Assembly: GCA_036365515.1 (NCBI GenBank) | Contig: CM070875.1 | Location: 4,747,001-4,811,000, forward strand | Length of the DNA stretch: 64,000 nucleotides | Origin: Torymus aiolomorphi | Lineage: Eukaryota > Arthropoda > Insecta > Hymenoptera > Torymidae | Reading direction: 5' to 3' | In this document: piece by piece, positions 38,944 to 51,293 of the stretch | Layout: each line of letters begins with the position of its first letter | Position numbering within the stretch: position 1 is the first letter of the stretch | The notes under the pieces: model-generated | Seen by the model: only the letters and a program-made list of their open reading frames with translations | What the model was told of the DNA's origin: nothing | Database searches by the model: none | Made by a program: the position numbers and the translations under genes

Positions 38944-39229
38944 GAGCGTACACCTAGACTCCATCATCGGCGACCCGGAACACCTAGACAACGCATTGGG
39001 TACATTTCGACACCTAGACACAGAAACCTACGGAGTGCACTTCCTCGACTCCATCATCGGCGACCTCAAACACCGAGACCACGCTTTGGATACATTACGA
39101 CACCTAGATACAAAAACCTACGCAGCGCACTACCTAGACTCCATCATCGGCCACCCCGAACACGTAGATCATGCATTGGATACATTCCGATACGTAGACG
39201 CGAAAAACTGCGGTGCTGTCAGGTAATAT
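38944..39229 (+). repeat. 99-bp tandem repeat that stays open as a 33-residue repeat
   Basis: Three successive units carry ACTCCATCATCGGC at 38959, 39049 and 39139. The frame remains open from upstream of 38944 to a stop at 39227-39229 (open segment with a start codon 38996-39226). Each unit encodes a version of LDSIIGDxxHxDHALDT-xRHLDTKTYxxH. Differences between units are largely compatible with the frame. There is no obvious start codon context and no intron, and the upstream DNA resembles intergenic repeats. Confidence 0.65.
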
Positions 39230-39414
39230 ATGCTTTAGTACCGCCCGGTCGGTAACGCTTTGAGAGTTAAGTAGATCGCACTGGAGACACAGGCTTAAAT
39301 TGTTTTTATGCCAAGCAAAAATTGCTTTGGAGGTGTAAAGCAAAATTCACAGTGGGGTCTACGGCTATTTTAGATTTTTTTTTTCTCAGTGTATGAAAGG
39401 GCACAAGTTGGTGA

Positions 39415-39680
39415 AAAAGAATGTGTGAGAGAGTGCGAGAGATGAATAAGATGATAAATGATGACTTCTATATAATTTAATTATGACCATTTACATTTGA
39501 GGGTCGAAAAGGCACGAAAATACGCAAATCGTACAAACATTGCCAGCCTTATCTTTGAGCGTATTTTATGCTTTTTCGACGCTCAACTTTAAAAGGTCAT
39601 AATTTTTAAAGGAAATATCTCTAGTTATTATTATCTTATTCTTCTCACATTCTCTCACACGCTCTTACACACGACACTGC
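39415..39680. repeat. Imperfect inverted repeat
   Basis: TGTGAGAGAGTGCGAGAGA at 39422 pairs loosely with TCTCACACGCTCTTACACA at 39653. The inner parts ATTATGACCATTTACATTTGAG and AACTTTAAAAGGTCATAA also pair. Likely a degraded MITE. Confidence 0.5.
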
Positions 39681-41000
39681 TTCCGCGTCCTCGGCGCGAA
39701 ATGCTGAAAAAATTTCAACTTTAGGCAGCCTCAAAACTCGATAAATTTTTTTTTAAGGCGCACCTTCGAAACGCGATTTTTTTTCTTTCTTATGTCACAG
39801 AGTATCCGAGAAAAATCGTTTACAATTAAAAACGTCTCACATCTTTAAAGGTTGAAATTTCTGAAGAAAATAGCAAAAGCCCTTTTCTTTAAAACTCAGC
39901 TATTTAGCCCAGAAAAGTTCTACTCGAAGTTTCAAAACAGAAATAAACAAGGAAGAAAGAGATTTCACGTCGTTTTTTGAAAATTAAAAAATGTTGATTC
40001 CTTTAAAAATTATAAGAGTTTAAAATTGAACGTCAAAAAAGTATAACAATGCTTTCAAAGTCGGGGCTGCCGTTTCTGCGATTTTGAATATCTACAATTA
40101 GAACAGACAGTGATAGGCCTAATTGAGAGGAGCATAATAAAATTTGAAGACGGACGAAGTTCAATCTTATTTAAGAAATGGCATCTACTCCAGTATGAGC
40201 ATGAACTCATACTCCAGAATGAATAGCCGAAAGTCAAGCGACTTCGCTGTTGAAGTACATCTAATAAAAACCATCAGCATTAATGCTTATTTAAATCTTC
40301 ACAAAGTAGTCCAACCCCAACTAAAATATATAGCTAAAACAAGTATTTTATGAAATCTAGAATATATTTTATGGTAAATTAGTTACAGTAAAATTTTGCG
40401 TATAGAAATTTATTATTTCTTTTAATTTTTATTAACATTATTATGTTAAGTGTTATGACAGATCTTTCATATCAGGTTCTTAAATGTAATTTGTGCTATT
40501 ATTTAAAAACCGTTGTACCATCAGGCCCAATTCCTTTGCATACAAATTTCTGTTATCATGTTATGATAAATTTAATTTTAAAATTATTAAAGTATTAACT
40601 TTAGATTAATTTTAAAGTATTAACTTCGCTAGAACAAGTGATATAACTTCGTGGAATCGATTCGATATTGGACTTATTATCAACTCCTAAAGAGTCATTT
40701 GAACGGTTGAATTACACGGCTTATACACTCTCGGCTATCCAGTGTATCTATAGAAAGCGCTATCGGCACGCCGCGTAGCGGTGACAAACAATATATCGCA
40801 TAGTAATTGGCAATTGTTATCGCAAATATATTGCGAATATATCGCAGCAACAATTGGCAGGATACCGGCAATAGAGCGCCAAAACTCATCCTGCCACATG
40901 TTTGCAATATACTGGCAATAGTTACTAACTGACTACTCGCTAACCAGCGCCAATATAGCGGCAATAGTTGATAAAAAACTTGAATTAAAAGTGTATTATT
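39681..41000. other. Gene-free stretch
   Basis: No supported gene. It holds dispersed repeat copy 2 (40204-40269) and a patch rich in CAATA/TATTG and GGCAATA motifs at 40780-40975. Confidence 0.5.
40204..40269. repeat. Dispersed repeat, copy 2
   Basis: Direct-orientation match to 34742-34808. Confidence 0.7.
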
Positions 41001-44000
41001 AAATAAAAAATAATAAATAAAATCAACTTAATTTAACTTTTACTTTTTAAATTTGAGTTTCAAATATTTTGAGAGTAGCTCAAGTGTGTATTCATAAATA
41101 ATATAAAATCTCTCTCTTCCTCTCTCCCTATCTATCAATATCCGCCAAACTCTGTACCAAAAAATTTAATGAGAAATTTAACAACACAATTTTTGTACAG
41201 ACCTTTTATTTCTTCGAATCTCATCTATTCAATAAGCACTCTCTGCAAATGGTAATAATTTTTTTCATGACTGTACCAATAATAATATTGTTAATATAAA
41301 ACTTTCTACGAAAGTATAAAATGAGGCAAGTATAGATGTTTTTTCTGTATAATCTAAAAAATAATAATATTTATGATTTTTTAAAAGAAATCAAATAAAT
41401 ACTAGTGAAAAAGTCTTTTACTTCTTTGAGTCATTGTATGCTGAACAAATTATATGTTAGTAAGTACATTCAAATTGTTCACTGCAAATCAAACAAATGA
41501 AAGTTGTGAAATCAATTATCGATAGTCAAGTAATGAAACAACTCTCGGAAACAACTGTGTGACTGTTCTCAGAAATGTATTAAAATTTGTTCATCCTTCT
41601 ATACAAATTAGACACAAGAAAGAACTGAAATCAATTTATTGTAGTCAAGTACCTATAAGTTAACTGGACTGAATAATACAACTTTTCGTACCTACTCAAA
41701 AATATTCAGTCAGCGGGCATAAAGTACTACTTAACGCCCAAGAAGCGTAATAGCTCCCATACTCCTACAAAACTTTATAGACGCACTTTACACCCGTGTG
41801 GGCAAAAATTATTTCAATTGTATAATATGTAAGTACATTCAAATTGTTCATTGTAAATCAAACAAACGAAAGTTGTGAAATCAATTACCGATAGTCAAGT
41901 AATGCAGACAACTCTCCGAAACAACTGTATGACTGTTCTCATATTCAAATTTTGTTCATTCTTCTATACAAATTAAACACAAGAAAGTACTGAAATCAAT
42001 TTATTGTAGTCAAGTAACCATAGGTTAACTTGACGGACATAATAGAACTTTTAGTACCTTGCGTGTAAAATTACATTTTACGCCCACGTTGTAACTTCAA
42101 AAATATTCAGCCAGCGGGCATAAAGTACTACTTAACGCCTAACAAGCGCAATAGCTTACGTACACCTACAAAACTTTATAGAACCTACGCACTTTACGCC
42201 CGTGTGGGCGAAAATTATTTTAATTATATAATTATTATGCCTTCCTTTTATTTCTAAAATTCATAAGAATTTTATCATATATTTATGAAAAGTCAAAGCC
42301 TATATAAAAAAATTACATAGTTACCACCACATCCCCATTTTTCATTATTCTTTCTCAATTTTGAAATTTCTATAATATCTTGGGAAGACAATAGAAGTCT
42401 ATAGAGCTGCTCTAGCAGTGGTGGACCTCCAATCTCCCATACATACTTGGCGGGCCCGAAGGTTTGCAGTTTACCGGTGGGCTTTGTAAATGTAGAATAC
42501 TAAATTTTTGCATAAATTCATTAACAATGTTTATATCTATAAGCCCACTATAAATAATTACATTGGCTCTAGTTTTTAATTGATACCGCTTTTACTTTCA
42601 TTACCCAAAATATTTTTCCTTGTGTCCGTCTTTTTTAAGCGGAAATGAGATAAAAAATGCATATACATTTATAGTCTACTCAAAAGTGCTTTAGATTTTA
42701 TTAACCATTTTGTAAGCCACCTATTTTTTATCCTTTTCCCGTGTGTAAATATCATATGAGATCTCATATGAGATCTGATGTCCGATATTCTCATATGAGA
42801 TCTCATATGATATTCTCATGCGGGTTTGTACTTTCTATTTAAAAACAGAGTAATAGATTCAATACGGATCAGTATTTAATATGTAGAAGCAACCCATTTA
42901 TACATTTTATCTGGTCTTTAAACATATGATATTTATATGAAAATGACCATGTCTACACCTTAAACTGCAAACCTTCGGGCCCGCCAAGTATGTATGGGAG
43001 ATTGGAGGTCCACCACTGCTAGAGCAGCTCTATAGACTTCTATTGTCTTCCCAAGATATTATAGAAATTTCAAAATTGAGAAAGAATAATGAAAAATGGG
43101 GATGTGGTGGTAACTATGTAATTTTTTTATATAGGCTTTGACTTTTCATAAATATATGATAAAATTCTTATGAATTTTAGAAATAAAAGGAAGGCATAAT
43201 AATTATATAATTAAAATAATTTTCGCCCACACGGGCGTAAAGTGCGTAGGTTCTATAAAGTTTTGTAGGTGTATGTAAGCTATTGCGCTTGTTAGGCGTT
43301 AAGTAGTACTTTATGCCCGCTGGCTGAATATTTTTGAAGTTACAACGTGGGCGTAAAATGTAATTTTACACGCAAGGTACTAAAAGTTCTATTATGTCCG
43401 TCAAGTTAACCTATGGTTACTTGACTACAATAAATTGATTTCAGTACTTTCTTGTGTTTAATTTGTATAGAAGAATGAACAAAATTTGAACATGAGAACA
43501 GTCATACAGTTGTTTCGGAGAGTTGTCTGCATTACTTGACTATCGGTAATTGATTTCACAACTTTCGTTTGTTTGATTTACAATGAACAATTTGAATGTA
43601 CTTACATATTATACAATTGAAATAATTTTTGCCCACACGGGTGTAAAGTGCGTCTATAAAGTTTTGTAGGAGTATGGGAGCTATTACGCTTCTTGGGCGT
43701 TAAGTAGTACTTTATGCCCGCTGACTGAATATTTTTGAGTAGGTACGAAAAGTTGTATTATTCAGTCCAGTTAACTTATAGGTACTTGACTACAATAAAT
43801 TGATTTCAGTTCTTTCTTGTGTCTAATTTGTATAGAAGGATGAACAAATTTTAATACATTTCTGAGAACAGTCACACAGTTGTTTCCGAGAGTTGTTTCA
43901 TTACTTGACTATCGATAATTGATTTCACAACTTTCATTTGTTTGATTTGCAGTGAACAATTTGAATGTACTTACTAACATATAATTTGTTCAGCATACAA

Positions 44001-44431
44001 TGACTCAAAGAAGTAAAAGACTTTTTCACTAGTATTTATTTGATTTCTTTTAAAAAATCATAAATATTATTATTTTTTAGATTATACAGAAAAAACATCT
44101 ATACTTGCCTTATTTTATACTTTCGTAGAAAGTTTTATATTAACAATATTATTATTGGTACAGTCATGAAAAAATTATTACCATTTGCAGAGAGTGCTTA
44201 TTGAATAGATGAGATTCGAAGAAATAAAAGGTCTGTACAAAAATTGTGTTGTTAAATTTCTCATTAAATTTTTTGGTACAGAGTTTGGCGGATATTGATA
44301 GATAGGAGAGAGGAAGAGAGAGATTTTATATTATTTATGAATACACACTTGAGCTACTCTCAAAATATTTGAAACTCAAATTTAAAAAGTAAAAGTTAAA
44401 TTAAGTTGATTTTATTTATTATTTTTTATTT
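41001..44431. repeat. Giant inverted repeat, 1.47-kb arms around a 0.49-kb spacer
   Basis: Left arm 41001-42473 and right arm 42961-44431 are reverse complements with only scattered single-base or small differences (for example CATATTCAAA versus CATGTTCAAA, and GCTTACGTAC versus GCTTACATAC). Each arm itself contains a tandem duplication of about 370 bases: a unit beginning TAAGTACATTCAAATTG at 41461 and 41830, ending in CCCGTGTGGGC, so the unit occurs four times in all. The spacer (42474-42960) holds two perfect CATATGAGATCTCATATG palindromes (42753, 42792). No open frame of note. The form suits a foldback-type element or an inverted duplication; no target duplication was recognised. Confidence 0.9.
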
Positions 44432-44446
44432 TATTTTTTATTTATT

Positions 44447-44775
44447 TAAATTGTTGATTATAAACACTGATTTAATTTCATGTAATACATCATACTGGTA
44501 CTTTATTTTGTTTAACACAAAACAATGATTAGATATCACTTTTTGACAATACAATAATACATTTGTATCGGGAAGATCACTATTTATTTTTGGTTATAAC
44601 ACTGTTTATTTACACTACTTATTTAAATTGTTAATTATAAATACTGATTTTATTTCATCATGTAACACATCATACTAGTACTTTATTTAATTTAACGCAA
44701 AACACTGATTAGATGTCACTTTTTGACAATAATACACTTGTACCAGGCAGATCACTACGTTCTTTTTTGAGTTTG
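44447..44775. repeat. Two-copy tandem repeat, period about 180 bases
   Basis: AAATTGTTGATTATAAACACTG...ACTTTATTTTGTTTAAC...CACTTTTTGACAATA...AGATCACTA recurs as AAATTGTTAATTATAAATACTG...AGATCACTA starting about 44626. It lies immediately beyond the right arm of the giant inverted repeat. Confidence 0.75.
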
Positions 44776-44829
44776 TTATCAGTGAGTTTCCAATCCCTCA
44801 AAAAAAGCACACTATTTTCACCTAGATTT

Positions 44830-45018
44830 TCAACTAGATAATCTATTAAAACTAAATTCTCCAAAGATTTCTGTAATAGATCCTGTTTCTATTCCACCTC
44901 CTAAAAGTCTGTCTAATTGTATTACTTGTAGCCTATGAAGACTTTGCCGATGTAATGAGAAGTTACTGGTATTACTACTGGTGCTGCTCCTTTGATAAGA
45001 ATCTGTTCCAGAGGTCAA
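44830..45018 (-). pseudogene. RAD51-like recombinase fragment
   Basis: The minus-strand frame ends in LDRLLGG...GGIETGSITEIFGEF, the sequence that in RAD51/DMC1 immediately precedes the Walker A loop (GEFRTGKTQ in the family). Here the frame diverges right after GEF and stops six residues later, so the ATP-binding loop is absent. Upstream residues (HRLQVIQ before LDRLL) only loosely resemble the family. No other RAD51 exons are seen nearby. It is probably a captured or retroposed relic; a real exon of a gene otherwise outside the window is less likely. Confidence 0.7.
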
Positions 45019-46383
45019 AGTCTGTGAGAAAATTCTATAATCTGAAAATGAAAAAAATTTTCACAAAGTATCTATTTTTTATTTTTTTTAAGTTATATTT
45101 ATTTTTCTGGCTAAAACCATGTAGAATTTTAATGCCTTCAAGAGATCTACTAGTCAGAAACATAACAAACAATACACAAAGCAACAATTCTCTTGAAAAA
45201 GAACAGTTTAAAAACGAAAAGAAACGTTTAAACTTATCTGATATATAATCGCTTTCCATAAAAAGTACTTTGCACGGACATTGACTAAATTTCTTGAAGT
45301 AGATGAAAATACTAGATCTAATAATCATACTACTGCATCACAATCAACTAGCAAATTAAAATATTGGTTGCAGATTCAAAAAGTAGCCATTATAGTAAAA
45401 TTTATATTATAGTTTCATGGACTATATATTCACAGAACAGATGGCTTCTCTGAAACATTTGGCGTCCCTCACCATAAGCCAATCATTAATTATATTATTT
45501 TGAAATTAATTATATTATTGCAAAATTAAAAACAAAAGTTTGTGAACTCAGAATCATTGAGAGAAAAAAGCTTTCTCGACATTCTTTTATAGTAGAAAAT
45601 ATAAAACATCTTGATATTTCTATACCTTGTAAATGGGAAGTTGTGAACCTATCATATCGTTCTTTCTAGACCTTCTCAAACTGTGTCTTCGCCTTCTTAG
45701 CATTTTTACACAGTTGTAAGATCATCCTTGTCAACATCTGTCAGATTATCCGATAACGAAGAATAATCTATTGTATTACGGCTTTCTCTTTTGTATGGTT
45801 TTTGGGTACTAACACTGGAATCATTATTCATCACCAGCAATGCCTTCCATACATATTACCACGAATCATTGGAATGTGGTGATATCTTCCATCTAAAATT
45901 AGTATAACATTTTTCATTAACAATACTATTAATTGTGAAGTCATATATGAAAATAATTCTTTTTATTTTTATATATTCCAGGAAAAACTTATACTTGCCT
46001 TATTTTATACTTTCTTATATTTTATAAAATAAATTTCACGAACTCGTGTTCCAGCTTTTTTTCATATTGATTCTGGATTCATAGATTAGCTTTGTATTAT
46101 TAAGTTGATAATAAAAAATTTCACTAGAATGCATCCTGGTTTTACTTTACATTATTTTTTAATGACTTCAAAAAGTCATAAAATCTGTAACTGTAATAAA
46201 AAAAATCACACAAAGTATCACTTTTTTTTAAATGATTATAGTCACTTAACAAATTTATTAAAATACTTATCTAATGTAAAAAACCCCGATGATGTAGATA
46301 GATAAAAATTCTTCTTCTTAGATTGCTGAGAATAAGTTCTTAACCTAAACAATCTAGCAACTTCTTGAGATCTTTGAAATATG
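45019..46383. other. Gene-free stretch
   Basis: AT-rich. A fragment near 45985-46012 (TATACTTGCCTTATTTTATACTTTC) repeats part of the right arm of the giant inverted repeat (44099-44124). Nothing coding can be supported. Confidence 0.5.
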
Positions 46384-46618
46384 TTTATTAACTATCTCAC
46401 GATTATGATAACAACATTTGTATATACAAAATATAAATATACTGACACGTTATATATAAGGTTAGGTCGATCACATATGTGTGTGTATATATATATATAT
46501 GTTATTAACTATCTCACGATTATGATAACAACATTTGTATATAAAAAATATAAATATACTGACATGTTATATATAAGGTTAGGTCGATCACATATGTGTG
46601 TGTATATATTAGTAGATA
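46384..46618. repeat. 117-base tandem duplication
   Basis: TTATTAACTATCTCACGATT ... GGTTAGGTCGATCACATATG occurs twice, starting about 46385 and 46502, differing at only a few bases and in the length of a TA run. Confidence 0.9.
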
Positions 46619-47608
46619 ATACAAGCGCAAGATAGACGACAACCGGAAGTGTCGTAAGATATAAAACGGAAGTCTTACGATGAGAAATGGAGAATTGAGA
46701 AAAATCGGAAACGAGACATAAAATTTTTCATTATTTAATATCTTTAATATGAGAACACCTTTTGACATGAAATCTTTTGATTTGAGTAAAGCAATGAAAT
46801 GGCTATCGATTAAGAGTGAGATGTTATATGGTAAAACCTAATGCAATATACGTAAAAGCGCATTGAATTTTTCGCATACCCATTTCAAAGTATAAGTAGT
46901 GCGGTCGTCCCTCAGGCTCTTTCTACATTGGACAGATACTTGCCTTCGGAGCGCTCCCGCGCTCCTTGATAAGTAGTTATTAGTAGTTATCATTGTTATT
47001 GTTATTAGTAGTTATTATATTAGTTATTATATTTAATATAAGCATTTCACTTTTCTGTAATATCCAGAAAAACACATGTTTTTAAATATATTTAATAAAT
47101 TTGTTATGTAATTTTTATTAATAAAAAATGAAATTGTTACAAATCATTCTAACGCAGCAAAATGTTTATACAATATTCATAATACATTATCTCCGTGGAT
47201 TCCTCAATGAACATATATATCATCATATTGGCCAAGTCGTAAATTATGATGGGCTCAATTGTTGTGTACATTTTTCATTTACGTAATCTGAAATTTATTT
47301 AGAATTTTAATAACGATGGTAATAATTAACAATAACTTTTGAAAATTGTTTCTTACATTCAATGGCATTCATTATGTCTTCAGGGATAGGATTTCAATTT
47401 CTTGCTCTCTCCCTTGCGCACATATTCGTGAGATTTTCAGCCCCAACTAAAGTTTTTAACAATCGTCGTGCCATTTCTTTTGGAGTTTTCCGAAATCATT
47501 GAAAATAGTTAATTGACCTTTGTCTATCCATACATTCCATACATCACAAAGCATGACTCTTCCATTTTCTCCTTGTCTGCTCAATTGAAGAGGATCTGGA
47601 CCCTAAGT
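46619..47608. other. Gene-free stretch
   Basis: No supported gene. An AGTAGTTATTA / GTTATTATTAG mini-repeat occurs around 46975-47035. Confidence 0.5.
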
Positions 47609-47858
<250 letters not shown>

Positions 47859-47904
47859 GTTTTACGAGTCTACATTACATGTTTACTTGGTTAATTATTG
47901 AGTA

Positions 47905-48240
47905 GTGAGAAAAAATAACGGTATGGCAGATGTTTGTAGAAGTGGTATCGAAGAGAAAGTGACGAAAGAAACTTACTTTGAAATATCTAAAAAAGTAGAA
48001 GGAAAAGAAAAATATGAAACATGTAAAACTTGTAACAAGATTATTCTAATGAAAGGTGGCAATACGACTGGGTTAACATCTCATTTAAAATCTTGCAATC
48101 TCCAAGGATTTCAAGAACTTTACCAAAATGAGAAAAATTCTCCACCAAGCGATCAAAAAACAATGGACAATTTCAAAACTATAAGTAAAATTGATACACG
48201 TTTATTATTTATTCGAAAATGGAAAAAGTTGATTGTATAA
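47905..48240 (+). pseudogene. hAT transposase, BED zinc-finger fragment
   Basis: KYETCKTCNKIILMKGG...TSHLKSC gives the BED pattern Cys-x2-Cys...His-x3-Cys, the DNA-binding finger of hAT transposases. It is followed by a linker containing KTMDNF. The frame stops at 48238-48240, after which the sequence is foreign. Confidence 0.85.
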
Positions 48241-48417
48241 ACTATAATTTGAGCACTTAAAAAGCATTCGTAGAAGAAATTCGTACGCCGAGCGCTGTGC
48301 GTTGTCTAAACTTGTTTATATTCGCACTGAGAAAAAAACAAAGTCGAAATAGTTTAAGGAGGTTCAGAGGTGCTGTGGGGCGAGGCTCGGGGGTCCCCTC
48401 TCTCCCCGCGGCACGGC

Positions 48418-48807
48418 GCACAGTGGGCTATAAAATGCAAAAAAGTATCAAAATTCTCGATACACTAGAAAAATGAATATTTCTTGATTATTTTTGCGCA
48501 AATCGATAGTTTCAAACATTATCTTTAATATTTTTTTGATCGTTTACAGGATTATTACATTTTACTGAAACTGCTTTACAGAATGTGAATAACATTATTC
48601 AATTAGAATTTTGACATTATGAAACAATTATTTTTATCAAATCATTATGAAATTATAATAATATAGCCTATTAAGAAAAATATTTTTTTACAGGTTGCGT
48701 AAGAATATTTTTCTGGCCGATTTTAATACATATAAAAAATTCCTTTTTATTATATAATAAATAAATAAATAAATAAAATAAAATATACATATATACATTA
48801 ATGCGTG

Positions 48808-48893
<86 letters not shown>

Positions 48894-49294
48894 TAAGTGT
48901 GTGTGTGTGTGTGTGTCTAAGTGTGTGTGTGCGAGTGTGTGTGCGAGTGTGTTGAAAATTAAATAAATATGGATATTTATTTATTATTTATTATTATTTA
49001 TTATTCGCACCTGTCCCATGTAATGTCCCAAACTTTAATTCACGCAAAAAAAAATTATTTATCCACTTTTCGAGTAAAGCTCGAATTTTAAAAGCGAAAA
49101 TAATGATTCTTCAATTGTTTCAGCTTGTACGCATTCCACAGTTACAGTAAAATGAAATAATCCTGTAAACGATCAAAAAAATATTAAAGATAATGTTTGA
49201 AACTGTCGATTTGCACAAAAATAATCAAGAAATATTCATTTTTCTAGTGTATCGAGAATTTTGATACTTTTTTGCATTTTATAGCCCACTGTGC
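48418..49294. mobile_element. Non-autonomous element with 139-base inverted ends GCACAGTGGGC
   Basis: The left arm from 48418 (GCACAGTGGGCTATAAAATG) is mirrored by the right arm ending at 49294, with about 98% identity over some 139 bases. Between them are AT-rich DNA and a long GT microsatellite. CAGTG ends are common in hAT elements, but I could not see a convincing 8-bp target duplication. The flanks 48360-48417 and 49295-49330 are GC-rich. Confidence 0.8.
48805..48951. repeat. (GT)n microsatellite
   Basis: GT run of about 145 bases with TCTAAGT and GCGAGT interruptions, inside the 48.4-49.3 kb element. Confidence 0.95.
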
Positions 49295-50155
49295 GGCGGC
49301 TCCCCGCTCACCCCGCATGTTCACGCGCAGCCAACGAACGCAGCGTCTTGTTTATGTTTTCGCTTATACTTCTTTTCTAAATGCCTGGTAAACGGCAATA
49401 ATAAAAATAGCCGTAGTGACGAGCACGCGCGCGAACGGCGAAGGTCAGGTAACCTTTATTTGTTTCTGTTTTTTCTGACCAAAGTGCTGTTCCGGCTTTG
49501 GTTTTTGTAAATGGCAGTACGGTCGATGTGTGTTTCAGTTCTATTTGTGAGCGGTAACATGGCTGGTGCATCTTCTTTTTTAATATCGAGATGTTTTGAC
49601 GAAACTTACAGATGTGAAGCTTTTTGGATTGGCGTTTCGATACTATTTCAAAAGTTTATAGAAGTACACATAGTAATTAAACTATTATCATAGCAATGAT
49701 TATAATACGTGAAATATAGTAATTTTTCAAAAAGATATACAATTATTATAAGTATTAATTATTTCATCAGTAAGAGTTGCGATTCAAATTATGGAATGAT
49801 TCTATATTGTCATTATAGTATATTACGATACAAGTGCGCAAAGAAGGTAATTCACGCACAAGTGAATTTTGTCTCCCGAGAGAAGCAAGGCTCTCCTTCT
49901 CTGACATAGGTCGAAAATCCGTCTTTATTTTGCGCGCGATTTCCGCGCGCAGCTCTCTGAGACGATTTTCAATAAATAATATAAAATGCTGTAAATTTAA
50001 AATTACATTACATTTTTTTAAATTTGTGTATAGTAATAATTTATTTTTCAGCAACAAAACCAAAACATTGATTGGGGAAGATTTCGATCATGTTGAATAG
50101 CATACGTACAAAGATCTTCGCATAAATTTTTTTTGATGATAATTTAACTCAGAAG
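49295..50155. other. Foreign or decayed sequence between hAT segments
   Basis: No recognisable domain. At its right edge (50060-50100) the frame SNKTKTLIGEDFDHVE may be a decayed hAT linker. A GC-rich patch at 49840-49960 contains CGCGCGCGATTTCCGCGCGC. Confidence 0.4.
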
Positions 50156-50467
50156 ATGTTTTATCAAATGAACCCCAAAATTAAGATGCCTCTAAGGAAT
50201 TCTATGAGGGATGAAATAATGACAGAATTTTCGAAAATGGAAAACAATTTTATGAAAGTTTTACAAGAAAATTATTCCAAGTTTTCGTTTACAGTCGACG
50301 CTGCGACTGTAAAGAATAGTTGCTCATATTATGGTATAACGATTTATTTTATTAATAAAAATTTTGTTACTCAAGCTCTTGATTTAGATGTAGTAGCTTC
50401 TGGTGCTAAGCACGCAGGAAAAGATATCGCTCAACTTTTTTATAAGACACTTGTACACTACGGTATA
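50156..50467 (+). pseudogene. hAT transposase, catalytic-domain start
   Basis: The frame includes KIKMPLRNSM, FSFTVDAATVKNSCSYYGIT (first catalytic-region Asp in the family) and AGKDIAQLFYKTLVHYGI. It is cut at 50467 by the Gypsy insertion. Confidence 0.85.
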
Positions 50468-50675
50468 TGTAATGTATTTATTGAAGAATAACAATAACTA
50501 TAAGATACTATAATGTTTATTGTGAGTAAATAAGTAATGAGTGTACAGAGAAGATTTAGTGTCGTGTGCACTGGTCGGCATCCTGTATGCGTCTGTCGGA
50601 GACGCGGCGCGATTCGCGCTCGGCGCTCTCGCCCCCGAAGAGCTGCGCCCTCTATATACTTGACTATATACTACA
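50468..50675 (-). repeat. Gypsy 3' LTR (208 bases)
   Basis: Matches 56203-56418 except for about half a dozen substitutions and an 8-base deletion (the other LTR has GTCGCTCG between GAAGAG and CTGCGCC). Confidence 0.93.
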
Positions 50676-50714
50676 ACTCCCCCGCACTTAGATTAGATGT
50701 ACCCTCGTTTAGGT

Positions 50715-51293
50715 TTACAAATTAAGCAATTCACGGGGTTTGGGTGTTCTTGACGAACGCCTCAAGATCACAGCATTTTCCACCGACTGGTTAACAATTT
50801 GAGGATGCTTATCGACGGATACATGACTTTTGTTCGACGTTGATTTGTCAAGCGCCTCGCAGTTTACATCAACATTACACTTTGGTGCTTGCGTAGATTC
50901 ATTATCGTTTTGCACAATCATCCTATCAGCCTTTTGAACATCGCGGCTTAGTACGTTTGATTCGCTGTCTCTTAAATGCGTACTCGCTCTATTATGTGTA
51001 AGTGTGGTTGGAGGCAAATTGCAAGGGCGCAACTGATCGACGTGTCTTTTCCATTGACGATTGTCGTTCGTTTTCACCGTATACGTGACCGGTCCTAATC
51101 TTTGCGTAACTTCAGTTTGACGCCAATTGTTATTAGAATAATCTTTCGCCATTACCACCTCGCCATTGCCAAATTCCACGTTTCTATTTCCGCTAAAATG
51201 CCGCTTTTGCTCGTTTTGTTTCTTAGCTACCTTATCCCCCACCTCCAGCTTTAGCAAGTCCCATTTTGTCCTAAACTTATAATTACATTGCAA
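50715..51293 (-). pseudogene. Gypsy integrase C-terminal region
   Basis: Chromodomain-less basic tail. It contains GNRNVEFGNGEVVMAKDY, NNNWRQTEVTQRLGPVTYTV and RHVDQLRP, the usual end of gypsy integrases, and finishes RRSSRTPKPRELLNL before the polypurine tract. Coding continues upstream towards 51551 with the catalytic-core end (HPASNGATENAV, Glu of the DDE triad). Confidence 0.85.

Noticed and set aside
42753..42809. CATATGAGATCTCATATG palindromes as protein-binding operators
   Set aside because: They lie in the spacer of a repeat with no gene nearby; nothing links them to regulation.
41001..44431. Giant inverted repeat as a pure assembly artefact
   Set aside because: Arms differ at several positions and the spacer is unique, so a simple hairpin misassembly is less likely, though long reads are needed.
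45035..45328. Frames flanking the RAD51-like fragment as extra exons
   Set aside because: No similarity to recombinase sequence and no consistent splice sites.
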